Assembly (NCBI RefSeq): GCF_003350405.1
Contig: NZ_QQAW01000016.1
Location: 1 to 52,725 of the forward strand
From: Gluconacetobacter liquefaciens
Lineage (GTDB): Bacteria; Pseudomonadota; Alphaproteobacteria; Acetobacterales; Acetobacteraceae
Direction of reading: 5' to 3'
Length of the DNA stretch: 52,725 nt
The notes below the pieces were generated by a model. That model did no database searches and was not told the DNA's origin. It saw only the letters and a list, made by a program, of their open reading frames with translations. Shown here one piece after another: positions 34,501 to 42,156 of the stretch. Position numbers and translations under genes: made by a program. Position 1 is the stretch's first letter. The number at the start of each line of letters is the position of its first letter.

Positions 34501-36630
34501 TCAGCCGCCCGACGTCATGAGACGACTCAGATACACCGCCTCCAGCGCACGCTCGCGCGCGATCTCGTTTGCATTCACCGTCCCGGAATGCCCGCCTTCG
34601 GTATCCTCGTAATACAGGAACGGCACCCCCAGCGTCTGCAATCGCGCGGCGAACAGGCGCGCATGCACCGGCCCCACCCGGTCATCGAGCGTCGAGGTGA
34701 AGATAAACGGCTCGGGGTAGCGCACACCGGGGCGCAGCGCCCGCAGCGGCGAGATCCTCTGCAGGAATGCCCGCTGCGCCGGCACGCTCATGCTGCCATA
34801 CTCCCCGACCCACGAGGCCCCGGCGGCCATCGTCTCGAAATGCTCCATGTCCAGCAGCGGCACGCCGACGATCACCGCTCCCCACAGATCGGGGTGCTGG
34901 GTCAGTTCCACCCCCATCAGCAGGCCGCCATTCGAACGCCCGCGAATCCCCAGATGCGCGGGCGCGGTCACCTTCCGGGCGATCAGGTCCCGCGCCACGG
35001 CGGCGAAATCGTCGAAGACATGCTGCCGTCCGGTCATCCGTCCGGCCTCGTGCCAGGCCGGTCCGAACTCGCCACCACCCCGGATATTGGCCACCACATA
35101 AACCCCGCCGCGATCCAGCCACAGCCGCCCCGCCACCGGGTCATAGTCGGGCAGTGAGGAAGCCTGGAACCCGCCATAGGCGGTGAGCAGCGTCGGATTC
35201 CTGCCATCACGGCGCATATCCGCCCGATGCACGATGAAATAGGGAATGCGCGTCCCGTCGGTCGAAATCGCCCATTCCTGCCCGACCACCAGCCCGGCGG
35301 TGTCGAACTGGGGCGGCAGTTCCATGATCTTCCGCGCGCTGCCATCAGTGCTGTCGGCCAGCCAGAGTTGCTGGGGCGTCAGGAAGCCCGAAACCGAAAG
35401 AAACGCCCGCCCAGAGCGGCGGTCGGCATCCATGACATGGACCGACATCATATCGGGCAGCGCCAGCCGCACACCATGCCAGCCGCCGGCCGCATCGGGC
35501 CGATAGACCCACCCCTGACCACGTACCGAGTCGAGCACCGTCATCACCACACCGGTCCCGGTTACCGCGACCTCGTCGACCGCCTGACGCGCACCGGGCG
35601 CAAACAGCACCCGCACCGGCTTGCGCCCGTCCGGATCGACGGCGATGACGCTGCCGGCCGCAACCCTCACGCCGCCCGACACCCAATCCTCATTGGCCGA
35701 CAAGATCAGCCGCCCCGCCAGCAGGCCACGCAGATCCATGCGCGCGGGCAGATCGAGCGCCCGCACCCCCTGCCCGGTGACCAGACTGTACCGATCCTCG
35801 AAGAACGTGACCGCACGACGGATCAGCACCAGCCGGTGCCCGTCCCCGTCAGACAACGCCACCGGCGACACCGACACATCATCGTGCTGGCCGCGCATCA
35901 CCTCCACGGCCTGGTCCAGCGCCTGCCCCCGGCGCAGGCGCCGCACCACGAACGGATAACCCGAACGGGTCATCGCCCCGCCCATCACGCCGGTCGCGCC
36001 GTCGCCCCAGTCACGCGCCACCAGCAGCGTGTCGCGATCCTGCCAGGCCACATCCTGCTTGGAATGGGGCAACAGGAATCCACCGGGCACGAACCCGCCG
36101 GACAGGGGCGCGAATTCCCTCAGGGTCGTCGCGTCCTCGCCCCCTTCCGAAAGCTGGATCAAACAGGGCGAATCGTCGGGCGCCAGACAGTCGGCCCCCT
36201 GAAACACCCAGTCCCGATGCTCCCGCCGGGCCAGATCGTCCACATCCAGCCGCGTGGTCCACGCCGGCTGCCCGGCCAGGAAGCTTTCCGGCGTGGCATC
36301 GCGCCAGATCCCGCGCGGATGCGCCGCATCCTGCCACAGATTGAAGATCGCCCCGCCAAGGAACGCCGGCACCGGGATGCGATGGGCATCCTGACGGATT
36401 CGCAGCACCGAATCCTGAAACCCGCGATAACGCGGATCGGCCTCCAGCGCGGCGAAGGTGCGCCGGTTCTGCTGGTCCACCCACGACAGCGCCGCCGCAC
36501 CGCGCACCTGGGACAGCAACGCCGCCGATAGCGGCTCGGAAGGATCGGCCGAAGCCATCGCGGCGACCGGAACGGAACCAACGCCGGCCAGCAGCGCGGC
36601 ACCGGCAAGGGCATGACGAAACAGTTTCAT
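34501..36630 (-). CDS. Exported prolyl-oligopeptidase-family (S9A) protein
   Basis: 709 residues from the ATG at 36630, with a Sec signal peptide (MKLFRHALAGAALLAG..., cut near AMASA). A beta-propeller region is followed by an alpha/beta-hydrolase domain with the nucleophile in IRGRSNGGLLMG, the aspartate in TSTLDDRVGP and the histidine in EGGHSGTVN. Hence a periplasmic prolyl endopeptidase-like enzyme, distinct from the cytoplasmic oligopeptidase B at 21-23 kb. Upstream starts (36642, 36687) only lengthen the n-region. The gene lies immediately after the FtsK/WXG100-like operon on the same strand (86 bp), but its function need not be related. Confidence 0.9.
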   Translation of the reverse strand: MKLFRHALAGAALLAGVGSVPVAAMASADPSEPLSAALLSQVRGAAALSWVDQQNRRTFAALEADPRYRGFQDSVLRIRQDAHRIPVPAFLGGAIFNLWQDAAHPRGIWRDATPESFLAGQPAWTTRLDVDDLARREHRDWVFQGADCLAPDDSPCLIQLSEGGEDATTLREFAPLSGGFVPGGFLLPHSKQDVAWQDRDTLLVARDWGDGATGVMGGAMTRSGYPFVVRRLRRGQALDQAVEVMRGQHDDVSVSPVALSDGDGHRLVLIRRAVTFFEDRYSLVTGQGVRALDLPARMDLRGLLAGRLILSANEDWVSGGVRVAAGSVIAVDPDGRKPVRVLFAPGARQAVDEVAVTGTGVVMTVLDSVRGQGWVYRPDAAGGWHGVRLALPDMMSVHVMDADRRSGRAFLSVSGFLTPQQLWLADSTDGSARKIMELPPQFDTAGLVVGQEWAISTDGTRIPYFIVHRADMRRDGRNPTLLTAYGGFQASSLPDYDPVAGRLWLDRGGVYVVANIRGGGEFGPAWHEAGRMTGRQHVFDDFAAVARDLIARKVTAPAHLGIRGRSNGGLLMGVELTQHPDLWGAVIVGVPLLDMEHFETMAAGASWVGEYGSMSVPAQRAFLQRISPLRALRPGVRYPEPFIFTSTLDDRVGPVHARLFAARLQTLGVPFLYYEDTEGGHSGTVNANEIARERALEAVYLSRLMTSGG

Positions 36631-36716
36631 GACCGAAAGCATTCCAGAGCTTTCGCCCCGAGGGAAGCACGAAACGAAACCCGACACGGAATGCCCGAAA
36701 ACGGCCGGCCCGCCTT

Positions 36717-37148
36717 CTATCCCAGGTTCGCGAGGCGCATATTGGCGACGTTGGCCAGCGCCTGTGCCCGCCGCGCCTCCTGCTGTCCCTGGCTCAAATG
36801 GCGTTCGGCCAGAGAGAACGCATCATCGATACCGGCATCGAAATCCTTCGCCGCACTCATCTGTCGGATCGTCTGGTCCATCTCCAGCGTCGCCGCCTGG
36901 CAGCGCCCCGCGACAGTCCTGTTCGATGTCGCAAGAGCGTCCGCGATTCCCAGATGCTCTTTCAATACGTCTTCGTATGGGTCGAACCTGCCGTGAAAAA
37001 GCGATTGCGCCGCCCGGTCCCGCCATTTCTGGCGGCTCTCTTCGGTCGTCTCCAGCCATCGCGTCACGCTGAAGCCGGTCGCGGCACGCTCGTCTTCCGC
37101 ATGTTTCAGAAGCGTCAGCAGATAGGCAGCCTGATCGCCAAAACTCAC
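36717..37148 (-). CDS. Small helical protein of the FtsK/WXG100-like operon
   Basis: 143 residues, predicted all-helical and soluble, without signal peptide or membrane segment. It contains a tryptophan motif W42-R-D44 followed by RAAQSLF, similar in placement to the W43-Q-D45 of the 92-residue protein in the same operon. The ATG overlaps the stop codon of the coiled-coil gene (ATGA), so the two are coupled. It ends the operon. No family recognised. A third WXG100-like component or a chaperone are both possible. Confidence 0.7.
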   Translation of the reverse strand: MSFGDQAAYLLTLLKHAEDERAATGFSVTRWLETTEESRQKWRDRAAQSLFHGRFDPYEDVLKEHLGIADALATSNRTVAGRCQAATLEMDQTIRQMSAAKDFDAGIDDAFSLAERHLSQGQQEARRAQALANVANMRLANLG

Positions 37149-38140
37149 AATCCCGCTCCCCGATCAAACGCTCTCAGGATCTCGATCCTCTCCACCAGCC
37201 CACGCTGTGCCGCGCGCAGGATATCGCCGGCCTTCTCGCAAAGCGCCTTCAGATCAGAGACCATCGGCTTGACCGCATCGATGTCCGCGATCGCGGCGGC
37301 CATCCCGACCCGTGCCGTCTCGATGGCCTCGTCCGCCATCCGCGCATGCGACAGCCTGGAACTTGCCAGATGATGCGCCTTTCTCGCGGCGGTCGCCGCC
37401 TGCTCTCCTTCCCGCAATCCACCAAGCGCGATCTGCTCGGATTGCACGGCCTCCCCCCTGGCCTGCTCGGCCACTTCCAGCCGATTCAGGCAACGCTGTT
37501 CATGCGCTCTCGCCTGCACGAGCCGGTCCTGCGCCAGTTGCATGCGGGCGAACGCTGCATCGCAGGCATTCCGCGCGGCAGCACACTCGCCAGACGCACG
37601 GCTTACGGCGCCGGCTTCCCAGGAACAGTTCGGATAAATCCTGTTCCCTTCGGAATCCGTCCTGATCTGGGCACGGCAGCTACTCAAGGCGGCTTCCGCG
37701 CGTCTCAGCGCATCCGACGCCCGGTCATAGGCGGTCTGGGCTGCCCTGTATTGGCCCTGTGCCGCGTCATACGCCACTTCGGCATGATTACGCTCGGCCC
37801 GCGCGGCATTCAGTTCCACGGTGCATTGGCTGACAGCCCCCACGGCTCTGGCCAGCACGCCACGCGAAAAATCCAGTCCACGTCGGAAGCCGTTCACGGC
37901 CTCGTCGCTGCGCGCGATATCCCTGTTGCCGCGATCGACGCCCACACGCGCCTCCTGCACCAGCAGCGCCACGTCGCCCGACAAGCCCGCAATGACGGCC
38001 GCCAGATTTTCAAACGTCGACCTCAGCGCAAGATGCGCCTTGGCCTCGCTAGCCTGAAGACTGACAATCTGATTATAAGGACGCCGGATTTCATGATCCA
38101 GGTCCTCCATCAATATGATCAGGCCTCTCGGATCAAGCAT
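37145..38140 (-). CDS. Long coiled-coil, cysteine-containing protein of the FtsK/WXG100-like operon
   Basis: 331 residues, alanine-rich and strongly helical, with heptad patterns from about 60 to 320. Seven cysteines lie at 106, 155, 172, 186, 193, 217 and 301; those at 155-193 surround a break in the helices (RTDSEGNRIYPN), as in a hairpin tip held by disulfides. No signal peptide. The C-terminus RIEILRAFDRGAGL matches the tail of the 93-residue WXG100-like protein (IE-x-LRAFDR). An exported structural substrate or needle-like element is an inference; the family is not recognised. GGGAG precedes the ATG. Confidence 0.75.
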   Translation of the reverse strand: MLDPRGLIILMEDLDHEIRRPYNQIVSLQASEAKAHLALRSTFENLAAVIAGLSGDVALLVQEARVGVDRGNRDIARSDEAVNGFRRGLDFSRGVLARAVGAVSQCTVELNAARAERNHAEVAYDAAQGQYRAAQTAYDRASDALRRAEAALSSCRAQIRTDSEGNRIYPNCSWEAGAVSRASGECAAARNACDAAFARMQLAQDRLVQARAHEQRCLNRLEVAEQARGEAVQSEQIALGGLREGEQAATAARKAHHLASSRLSHARMADEAIETARVGMAAAIADIDAVKPMVSDLKALCEKAGDILRAAQRGLVERIEILRAFDRGAGL

Positions 38141-38347
38141 CGCATCGCTCCCGGATCAGGCAACGGGCCAGACATCGTGTCAGGCCCTGCCCAGCCATGT
38201 ACGGCGGCGGCGAACCCGACGCGCGCCTCCTGCGCTTCACGGCGGGCGGGCGTCACGACCGCTCCACTCCGACGCTCGGACACACATGACGGGCGCGCGC
38301 CCCGAAGGGCGGCTTTGCCTCACCCGCTCGCATTTTCAAACAGGCTC
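38141..38347. other. 207-bp gap inside the FtsK operon with a repeat end
   Basis: Unlike the overlapping genes around it, this stretch is non-coding. It holds a 12-bp palindrome (GGGCGCGCGCCC, 38291-38302) and, at 38333-38345, TTTTCAAACAGGC, which resembles one arm of the repeat at 32130-32191. It could weaken or re-start transcription between the WXG100-like pair and the coiled-coil gene. Confidence 0.5.
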
Positions 38348-38629
38348 TCAGGAGATCGACCCCGGCCGATCGAACGCCCGCAGGAACTCGATCTGGCGGC
38401 GCAGCACGTTCTGAAGATGCCGTGTTTCATGCTCGTATTGCCGCATTCTCGTGGTAGCGGCCAGAAAGGCAGCGCGAAACTCCTCGGCGGCAGCGCCCTG
38501 ATAGACATCCGACAGGCCATGCCAGGCGCGCTCCAGATCCTGGAACTCCTCCTGCAGAACCCCGAGGTGAATATCGAGCGCCCGGTCGTATTCAACCAGT
38601 TTCCCGATCAGGCGTGTCGCGTCGGTCAC
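38348..38629 (-). CDS. WXG100-like protein (93 residues)
   Basis: The GTG at 38629 shares bases with the stop of the 92-residue gene (GTGA). The product is 93 residues, two helices with a central turn: LERAWHGLSDVYQGAAAEEFRAAF. W36-H-G38 and Y43-Q-G45 both resemble the WXG turn of EsxA/EsxB-type proteins; the latter lies at the canonical position. There is no signal peptide. The tail RQIEFLRAFDRPGSIS is nearly identical to the end of the 331-residue coiled-coil protein. Its size, motif and location beside an EccC-like ATPase support the WXG100 superfamily; sequence similarity is only at motif level. Confidence 0.7.
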   Translation of the reverse strand: MTDATRLIGKLVEYDRALDIHLGVLQEEFQDLERAWHGLSDVYQGAAAEEFRAAFLAATTRMRQYEHETRHLQNVLRRQIEFLRAFDRPGSIS

Positions 38630-38904
38630 CAGTCGCCATCCAGATAGCGCTGAAGAAGCCGCGCCTTCTCCTCCATGACTGCCAGATACTGGGGGCCTTC
38701 CTTCGTGCACCACTGGCGCAGCCCGCTTTCCAGCGGTGCCCACGCGGCCTCGTAGTCGCGCGCGAACTTGTCCTGCCAGTCGTCGCGAGCGGCATCATGG
38801 CGCTCGGCAAGAAAACGATAGGTTTCGGCCAGCCGGTCGTTGAACCTGCCGAGCGACTGCTCGAACAGCTTCATCCGCTCGAAGGTGGTATCGAGTGACT
38901 CCAT
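38626..38904 (-). CDS. WXG100-sized protein with C-terminal YxxxD (92 residues)
   Basis: 92 residues, all-helical, with W43-Q-D45 at the position of the WXG motif (ARDDWQDKFARDYEAAW) and a C-terminus LLQRYLDGDW. Residues Y87 and D91 form a YxxxD motif like the secretion signal of ESX substrates. The start is 6 nt after the FtsK stop and its own stop overlaps the next WXG100-like gene, so the two probably make a heterodimer, as EsxA and EsxB do. No signal peptide. Glycine of the motif is replaced by aspartate, so membership is inferred from context. Confidence 0.68.
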   Translation of the reverse strand: MESLDTTFERMKLFEQSLGRFNDRLAETYRFLAERHDAARDDWQDKFARDYEAAWAPLESGLRQWCTKEGPQYLAVMEEKARLLQRYLDGDW

Positions 38905-38910
38905 GGCAAC

Positions 38911-41900
38911 TCAGTCCTCGGCTACGTCAGACATGTCCCAGGGCAGGAAACGGGTATAGCGATTGGCGTTGATGTCGGCCAGAAGCGCGGGCCGCGGGCC
39001 ACCGCCACTGGCCTGCAACATGGCGGCATTGCGATTGCCCAGCAGGTTCTGGCTGTCTTCCAGCGACATCTGTGTGCAGGCACGCCAGGCGAAATTCTCC
39101 ACGCGCCCACGCCGACCGAACGCATTTTCGACCATGCGGAATGTCGAGAAGAGAGCAATCGTATGCCGTCCCTTGCCCGGCCCTTCGCGCAGCCTGGCGT
39201 CCAGCGCATCCGGCCCCGGATTACGACTCAACGGATCAGTCGAACGCAGCAGCCCGCTCACGCGCTCCGGTTCGAACAGAACCAGCACGCCTTCGCCGCT
39301 GTCGGATGCCGCCAGATAGGACAGAATCTCGTCCTCTTCCCGCAGCGCCACGATCGCATCCCCGACATCGTCAAGAATCCGCGTGATTTCCGGCGCCGAC
39401 GATCCGTCGATGACGACGATCGTACCCCGCACCTCGGGCGCCAGTTGCAGCAGCGAGGCCAGCACCGCCCCCAGCATGGCGACGCGGGCCGAAAAGACAT
39501 CGCTCACGACCAGCAGGTTCTGCCCCTGTACGCGCCCCAGCACGCACAATGCCTCGCCATGGACGGCGAAAGCCCGCCCCAGAGACACCGGCACGGCGCG
39601 GTCCGAAACGCGCCATTCGCGCATTTCGAAGCCGCCCTCCGCCGCCGGACGGGTCGCGAGGGCAGCCAGATCCTGCGCATCGAGCGCCCCCCCCTTGCTG
39701 GCAAAGGTCCGCGACAGACTCATCTGGTCCATATGCGGCGGCGTATTGCCGTCAAAAAGCTGGGTGCGCGGGAAACGGGCACGCCGCTCCGCCGGCCATT
39801 GCGCGGCAAGCGCCTGCAGATCATCCAGCAGAGCATCACGGTCCTGGGGCGACACCAGAACGGCGCGTCCGAGATGGTTGAAGCCGTTGCGACCGCCATT
39901 GGTGTTCACGACCACCTTGCCGGGCATGTCGCATTTGCCGATCAGGTCTTTCCCTTCCCGCTCGAACTCGGTCATCCCCATCACGGTCGACGCCGGCAGG
40001 TTCATCGCCATGCGCAGATTGATGTTGTTGATGATCGAATCCGCATCCTGCATGCCGCTGACACGATAATTCTGCGAAACAAGCAGCATATGTACGCCCG
40101 CGGCTCGTCCCTGCTTCGAAAGATCCTTCAGGTTCTCCGAAACGGCGGTGCCATCATTATCCTGAAACAGCGCCTGGTATTCATCGATGATCAGCAGAAT
40201 TCTGGGCAGCGTGCCCCTGGGCGATCCGCTCTCGCGATATTGCTGCAGGTTCTGGCAGCCGGCCGGCCGGAAATACATGCTGTACCGGCGGTCGGCTTCC
40301 GCCTTCAGTTCCGCCAGAACCGCCTGCGCGAGTGCCGGATCGGAATTGAACGCCACGACCGCCGCATGCGGCAGCCGCGCATAAGGCTGGAATTCCACCC
40401 CCTGCTTCAGGTCCAGCAGATAGAGCTGCAGATCGTCGGGCGCATAATGCGTCGCCAGCCCCATGATCAGGGCGTGCAGCAGGTTGGATTTGCCCGAGCC
40501 CGCGCTCGCGGCCAGCATGCCATGCACGATCGAGGCCTCACCCGGCGGCTCGCCGAACATGACCGCCACCCCGTCATCACGCCCGCTCAGCGAGGTCTGG
40601 ATATGGGTATCGACATTGCCCTGCCACCGCTGGCCCGCCGGGCTGAGAATATCGCCGAACTGCGCGGAAGGCTGCTGCGAACGGGCATTCTGGATCTGCG
40701 CCAGGATCCGCATCTGCTGCGCCCCGGCCGGCGGAGAATCCGCATGCGGATTGGCGCCTTTCGTCAGGTCAATCACATAATGATCGCCCAGCGCGCCGAA
40801 ATCGACGCTGTGCGGCATGGGCGCATCGATATTGTGGTGCAGGATGATATAGCGGCCCGCCGCCGGCCCCGAATGGCTGATCGCCATCAGTCGGTTCAGA
40901 ACGTCATAATTATACTGCGCCCCCTGCGGGCAATCCGCCGCCACGATAATCTCGTAACGCTCATTCGCACGCTGTTCGGCCGGGATCGACTCGAAATCAC
41001 CATGAAACGCGACGATCCGCGTGATGATCCGCTGGATATCCGCCTGAATGTCCTTCAGGGCACCGGCATAATCTTCCCCCACCTCGCGCACCAGGGGCAG
41101 ATAGCTCATCATCGGGAAATTGCCACCCGAACGCAGCGGATCGAGCAACGTAAAGCGTACCAGATGCGGCAGCAGGCAGGACAGGCGCACGACAAGCGCC
41201 TGCATCAACTGATGCGCCCGCTCCGCATTGGCGTTATCCGACCGGATCACCCAACACCGGTCCCCCAGGAGCGGCAGAGAGGAAAAAGGCAGCAACGAAG
41301 CACCGGCGGCATCATGCCCGCCCCAGCGCAACTGCTGGCCGGCATTATCTCCCAGCGTGAAGGACAGCGTGCCGGCCGGGGCCCACTGCGCCCACTCCGC
41401 CGACCGGTCATATGTCCCCCCGCCCGGCCCGAAAGGCTCGTCCGCCTGAAAGGAGGCAACGAGCGGCAGAGGAAGACCGAAGAATTTATCGAGGAATTTC
41501 TTCTTCTTGTCACGCTCCGGGTCAAGGACGCTCTCAGGCTTGGCCGCTTCCTCAAGAAAGGCAACGCCATCGGCCAGAACCTGTGCGGCGGCCTTGATGG
41601 CAGCACCGTCGGCCGCATGGCTCTCCCGGACCGCCTTCATCACGTCGATCATGGCTTTGCTGATGGCCGCGACCGCCTGCGTTTGCGGCAACGCCTGCAA
41701 GGTTGCAATCAGGTCATTGGTCAACACCGCGATTTTGGTCGTCGCGGCAGCGGCTGTCATGACCGCCTGGGCCTTTTGATAATTGGCCGCCGATACCGCC
41801 GTGTCGCGCGCCCGGGACGCGGCGAACACGGCCTCCTGCGCGGCAATCAGACGATCTGCCATTTTCTCCGGATCGAAACCGTTCCCCGCCGAAAATTTCC

Positions 41901-42156
41901 TCAGCGCGGCGGCAATCGCAGCCGTTCCCTCCGGAGACTGGAAACGATTTTCCTTTACGAGCTTGAGCGCACCCATGAAATCGGCATCGGCATGCAGTGC
42001 CGCAACCATCGCCTGCGCATGTTCGAGTTGCTGTTCGCTCTGCGTCATCGTCAGCAACAGCGCCTTGCCGTCGGGCGTTTCCGGCAGCTTTTCCACCGCC
42101 GCGCGGGCCTGCCGGACCTGGGCGAGCAGTTCGTCGGACTTTGATGTATCAGCCAA
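38911..42156 (-). CDS. FtsK/SpoIIIE (EccC-like) ATPase
   Basis: About 1081 residues from a TTG at 42156 (TGGAG 8-12 nt upstream, overlapping the preceding gene by 8 nt); a longer reading frame to 42177 lacks this signal. Domains: alanine-rich coiled coil (1-230); a degenerate ATPase module (about 295-470, Walker A replaced by VIRSDNANAERA); an intact FtsK/SpoIIIE module (about 540-830) with Walker A AASAGSGKSN near 552 and Walker B ILLIIDEYQALF near 655; a C-terminal degenerate module (about 865-1060, VLGRVQGQNLLVV and TIVVIDGSS). Tandem modules with one active member resemble EccC of type VII secretion. There are no membrane helices, and no DNA-sorting gamma domain of true FtsK was recognised. 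Confidence 0.9.
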   Translation of the reverse strand: MADTSKSDELLAQVRQARAAVEKLPETPDGKALLLTMTQSEQQLEHAQAMVAALHADADFMGALKLVKENRFQSPEGTAAIAAALRKFSAGNGFDPEKMADRLIAAQEAVFAASRARDTAVSAANYQKAQAVMTAAAATTKIAVLTNDLIATLQALPQTQAVAAISKAMIDVMKAVRESHAADGAAIKAAAQVLADGVAFLEEAAKPESVLDPERDKKKKFLDKFFGLPLPLVASFQADEPFGPGGGTYDRSAEWAQWAPAGTLSFTLGDNAGQQLRWGGHDAAGASLLPFSSLPLLGDRCWVIRSDNANAERAHQLMQALVVRLSCLLPHLVRFTLLDPLRSGGNFPMMSYLPLVREVGEDYAGALKDIQADIQRIITRIVAFHGDFESIPAEQRANERYEIIVAADCPQGAQYNYDVLNRLMAISHSGPAAGRYIILHHNIDAPMPHSVDFGALGDHYVIDLTKGANPHADSPPAGAQQMRILAQIQNARSQQPSAQFGDILSPAGQRWQGNVDTHIQTSLSGRDDGVAVMFGEPPGEASIVHGMLAASAGSGKSNLLHALIMGLATHYAPDDLQLYLLDLKQGVEFQPYARLPHAAVVAFNSDPALAQAVLAELKAEADRRYSMYFRPAGCQNLQQYRESGSPRGTLPRILLIIDEYQALFQDNDGTAVSENLKDLSKQGRAAGVHMLLVSQNYRVSGMQDADSIINNINLRMAMNLPASTVMGMTEFEREGKDLIGKCDMPGKVVVNTNGGRNGFNHLGRAVLVSPQDRDALLDDLQALAAQWPAERRARFPRTQLFDGNTPPHMDQMSLSRTFASKGGALDAQDLAALATRPAAEGGFEMREWRVSDRAVPVSLGRAFAVHGEALCVLGRVQGQNLLVVSDVFSARVAMLGAVLASLLQLAPEVRGTIVVIDGSSAPEITRILDDVGDAIVALREEDEILSYLAASDSGEGVLVLFEPERVSGLLRSTDPLSRNPGPDALDARLREGPGKGRHTIALFSTFRMVENAFGRRGRVENFAWRACTQMSLEDSQNLLGNRNAAMLQASGGGPRPALLADINANRYTRFLPWDMSDVAED

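Noticed and set aside
34501-36630. The exported S9 peptidase as part of the FtsK/WXG100-like operon
   Set aside because: An ESX-type locus often carries a protease (mycosin), but that is a subtilisin-type membrane protein. This one is an S9A enzyme with a Sec signal 86 bp downstream, so a functional link is unsupported for now.
39163-42144. A 993-codon open frame on the plus strand opposite the FtsK-like ATPase
   Set aside because: Antisense shadow; composition is arginine-rich, lacking any domain, while the minus-strand frame has clear Walker motifs and operon overlaps.
38911-42156. Reading the ATPase as the chromosome-segregation protein FtsK
   Set aside because: It lacks the four N-terminal membrane helices and the C-terminal winged-helix gamma domain, and lies with WXG100-sized proteins. 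Two extra degenerate ATPase modules fit EccC-like proteins better.
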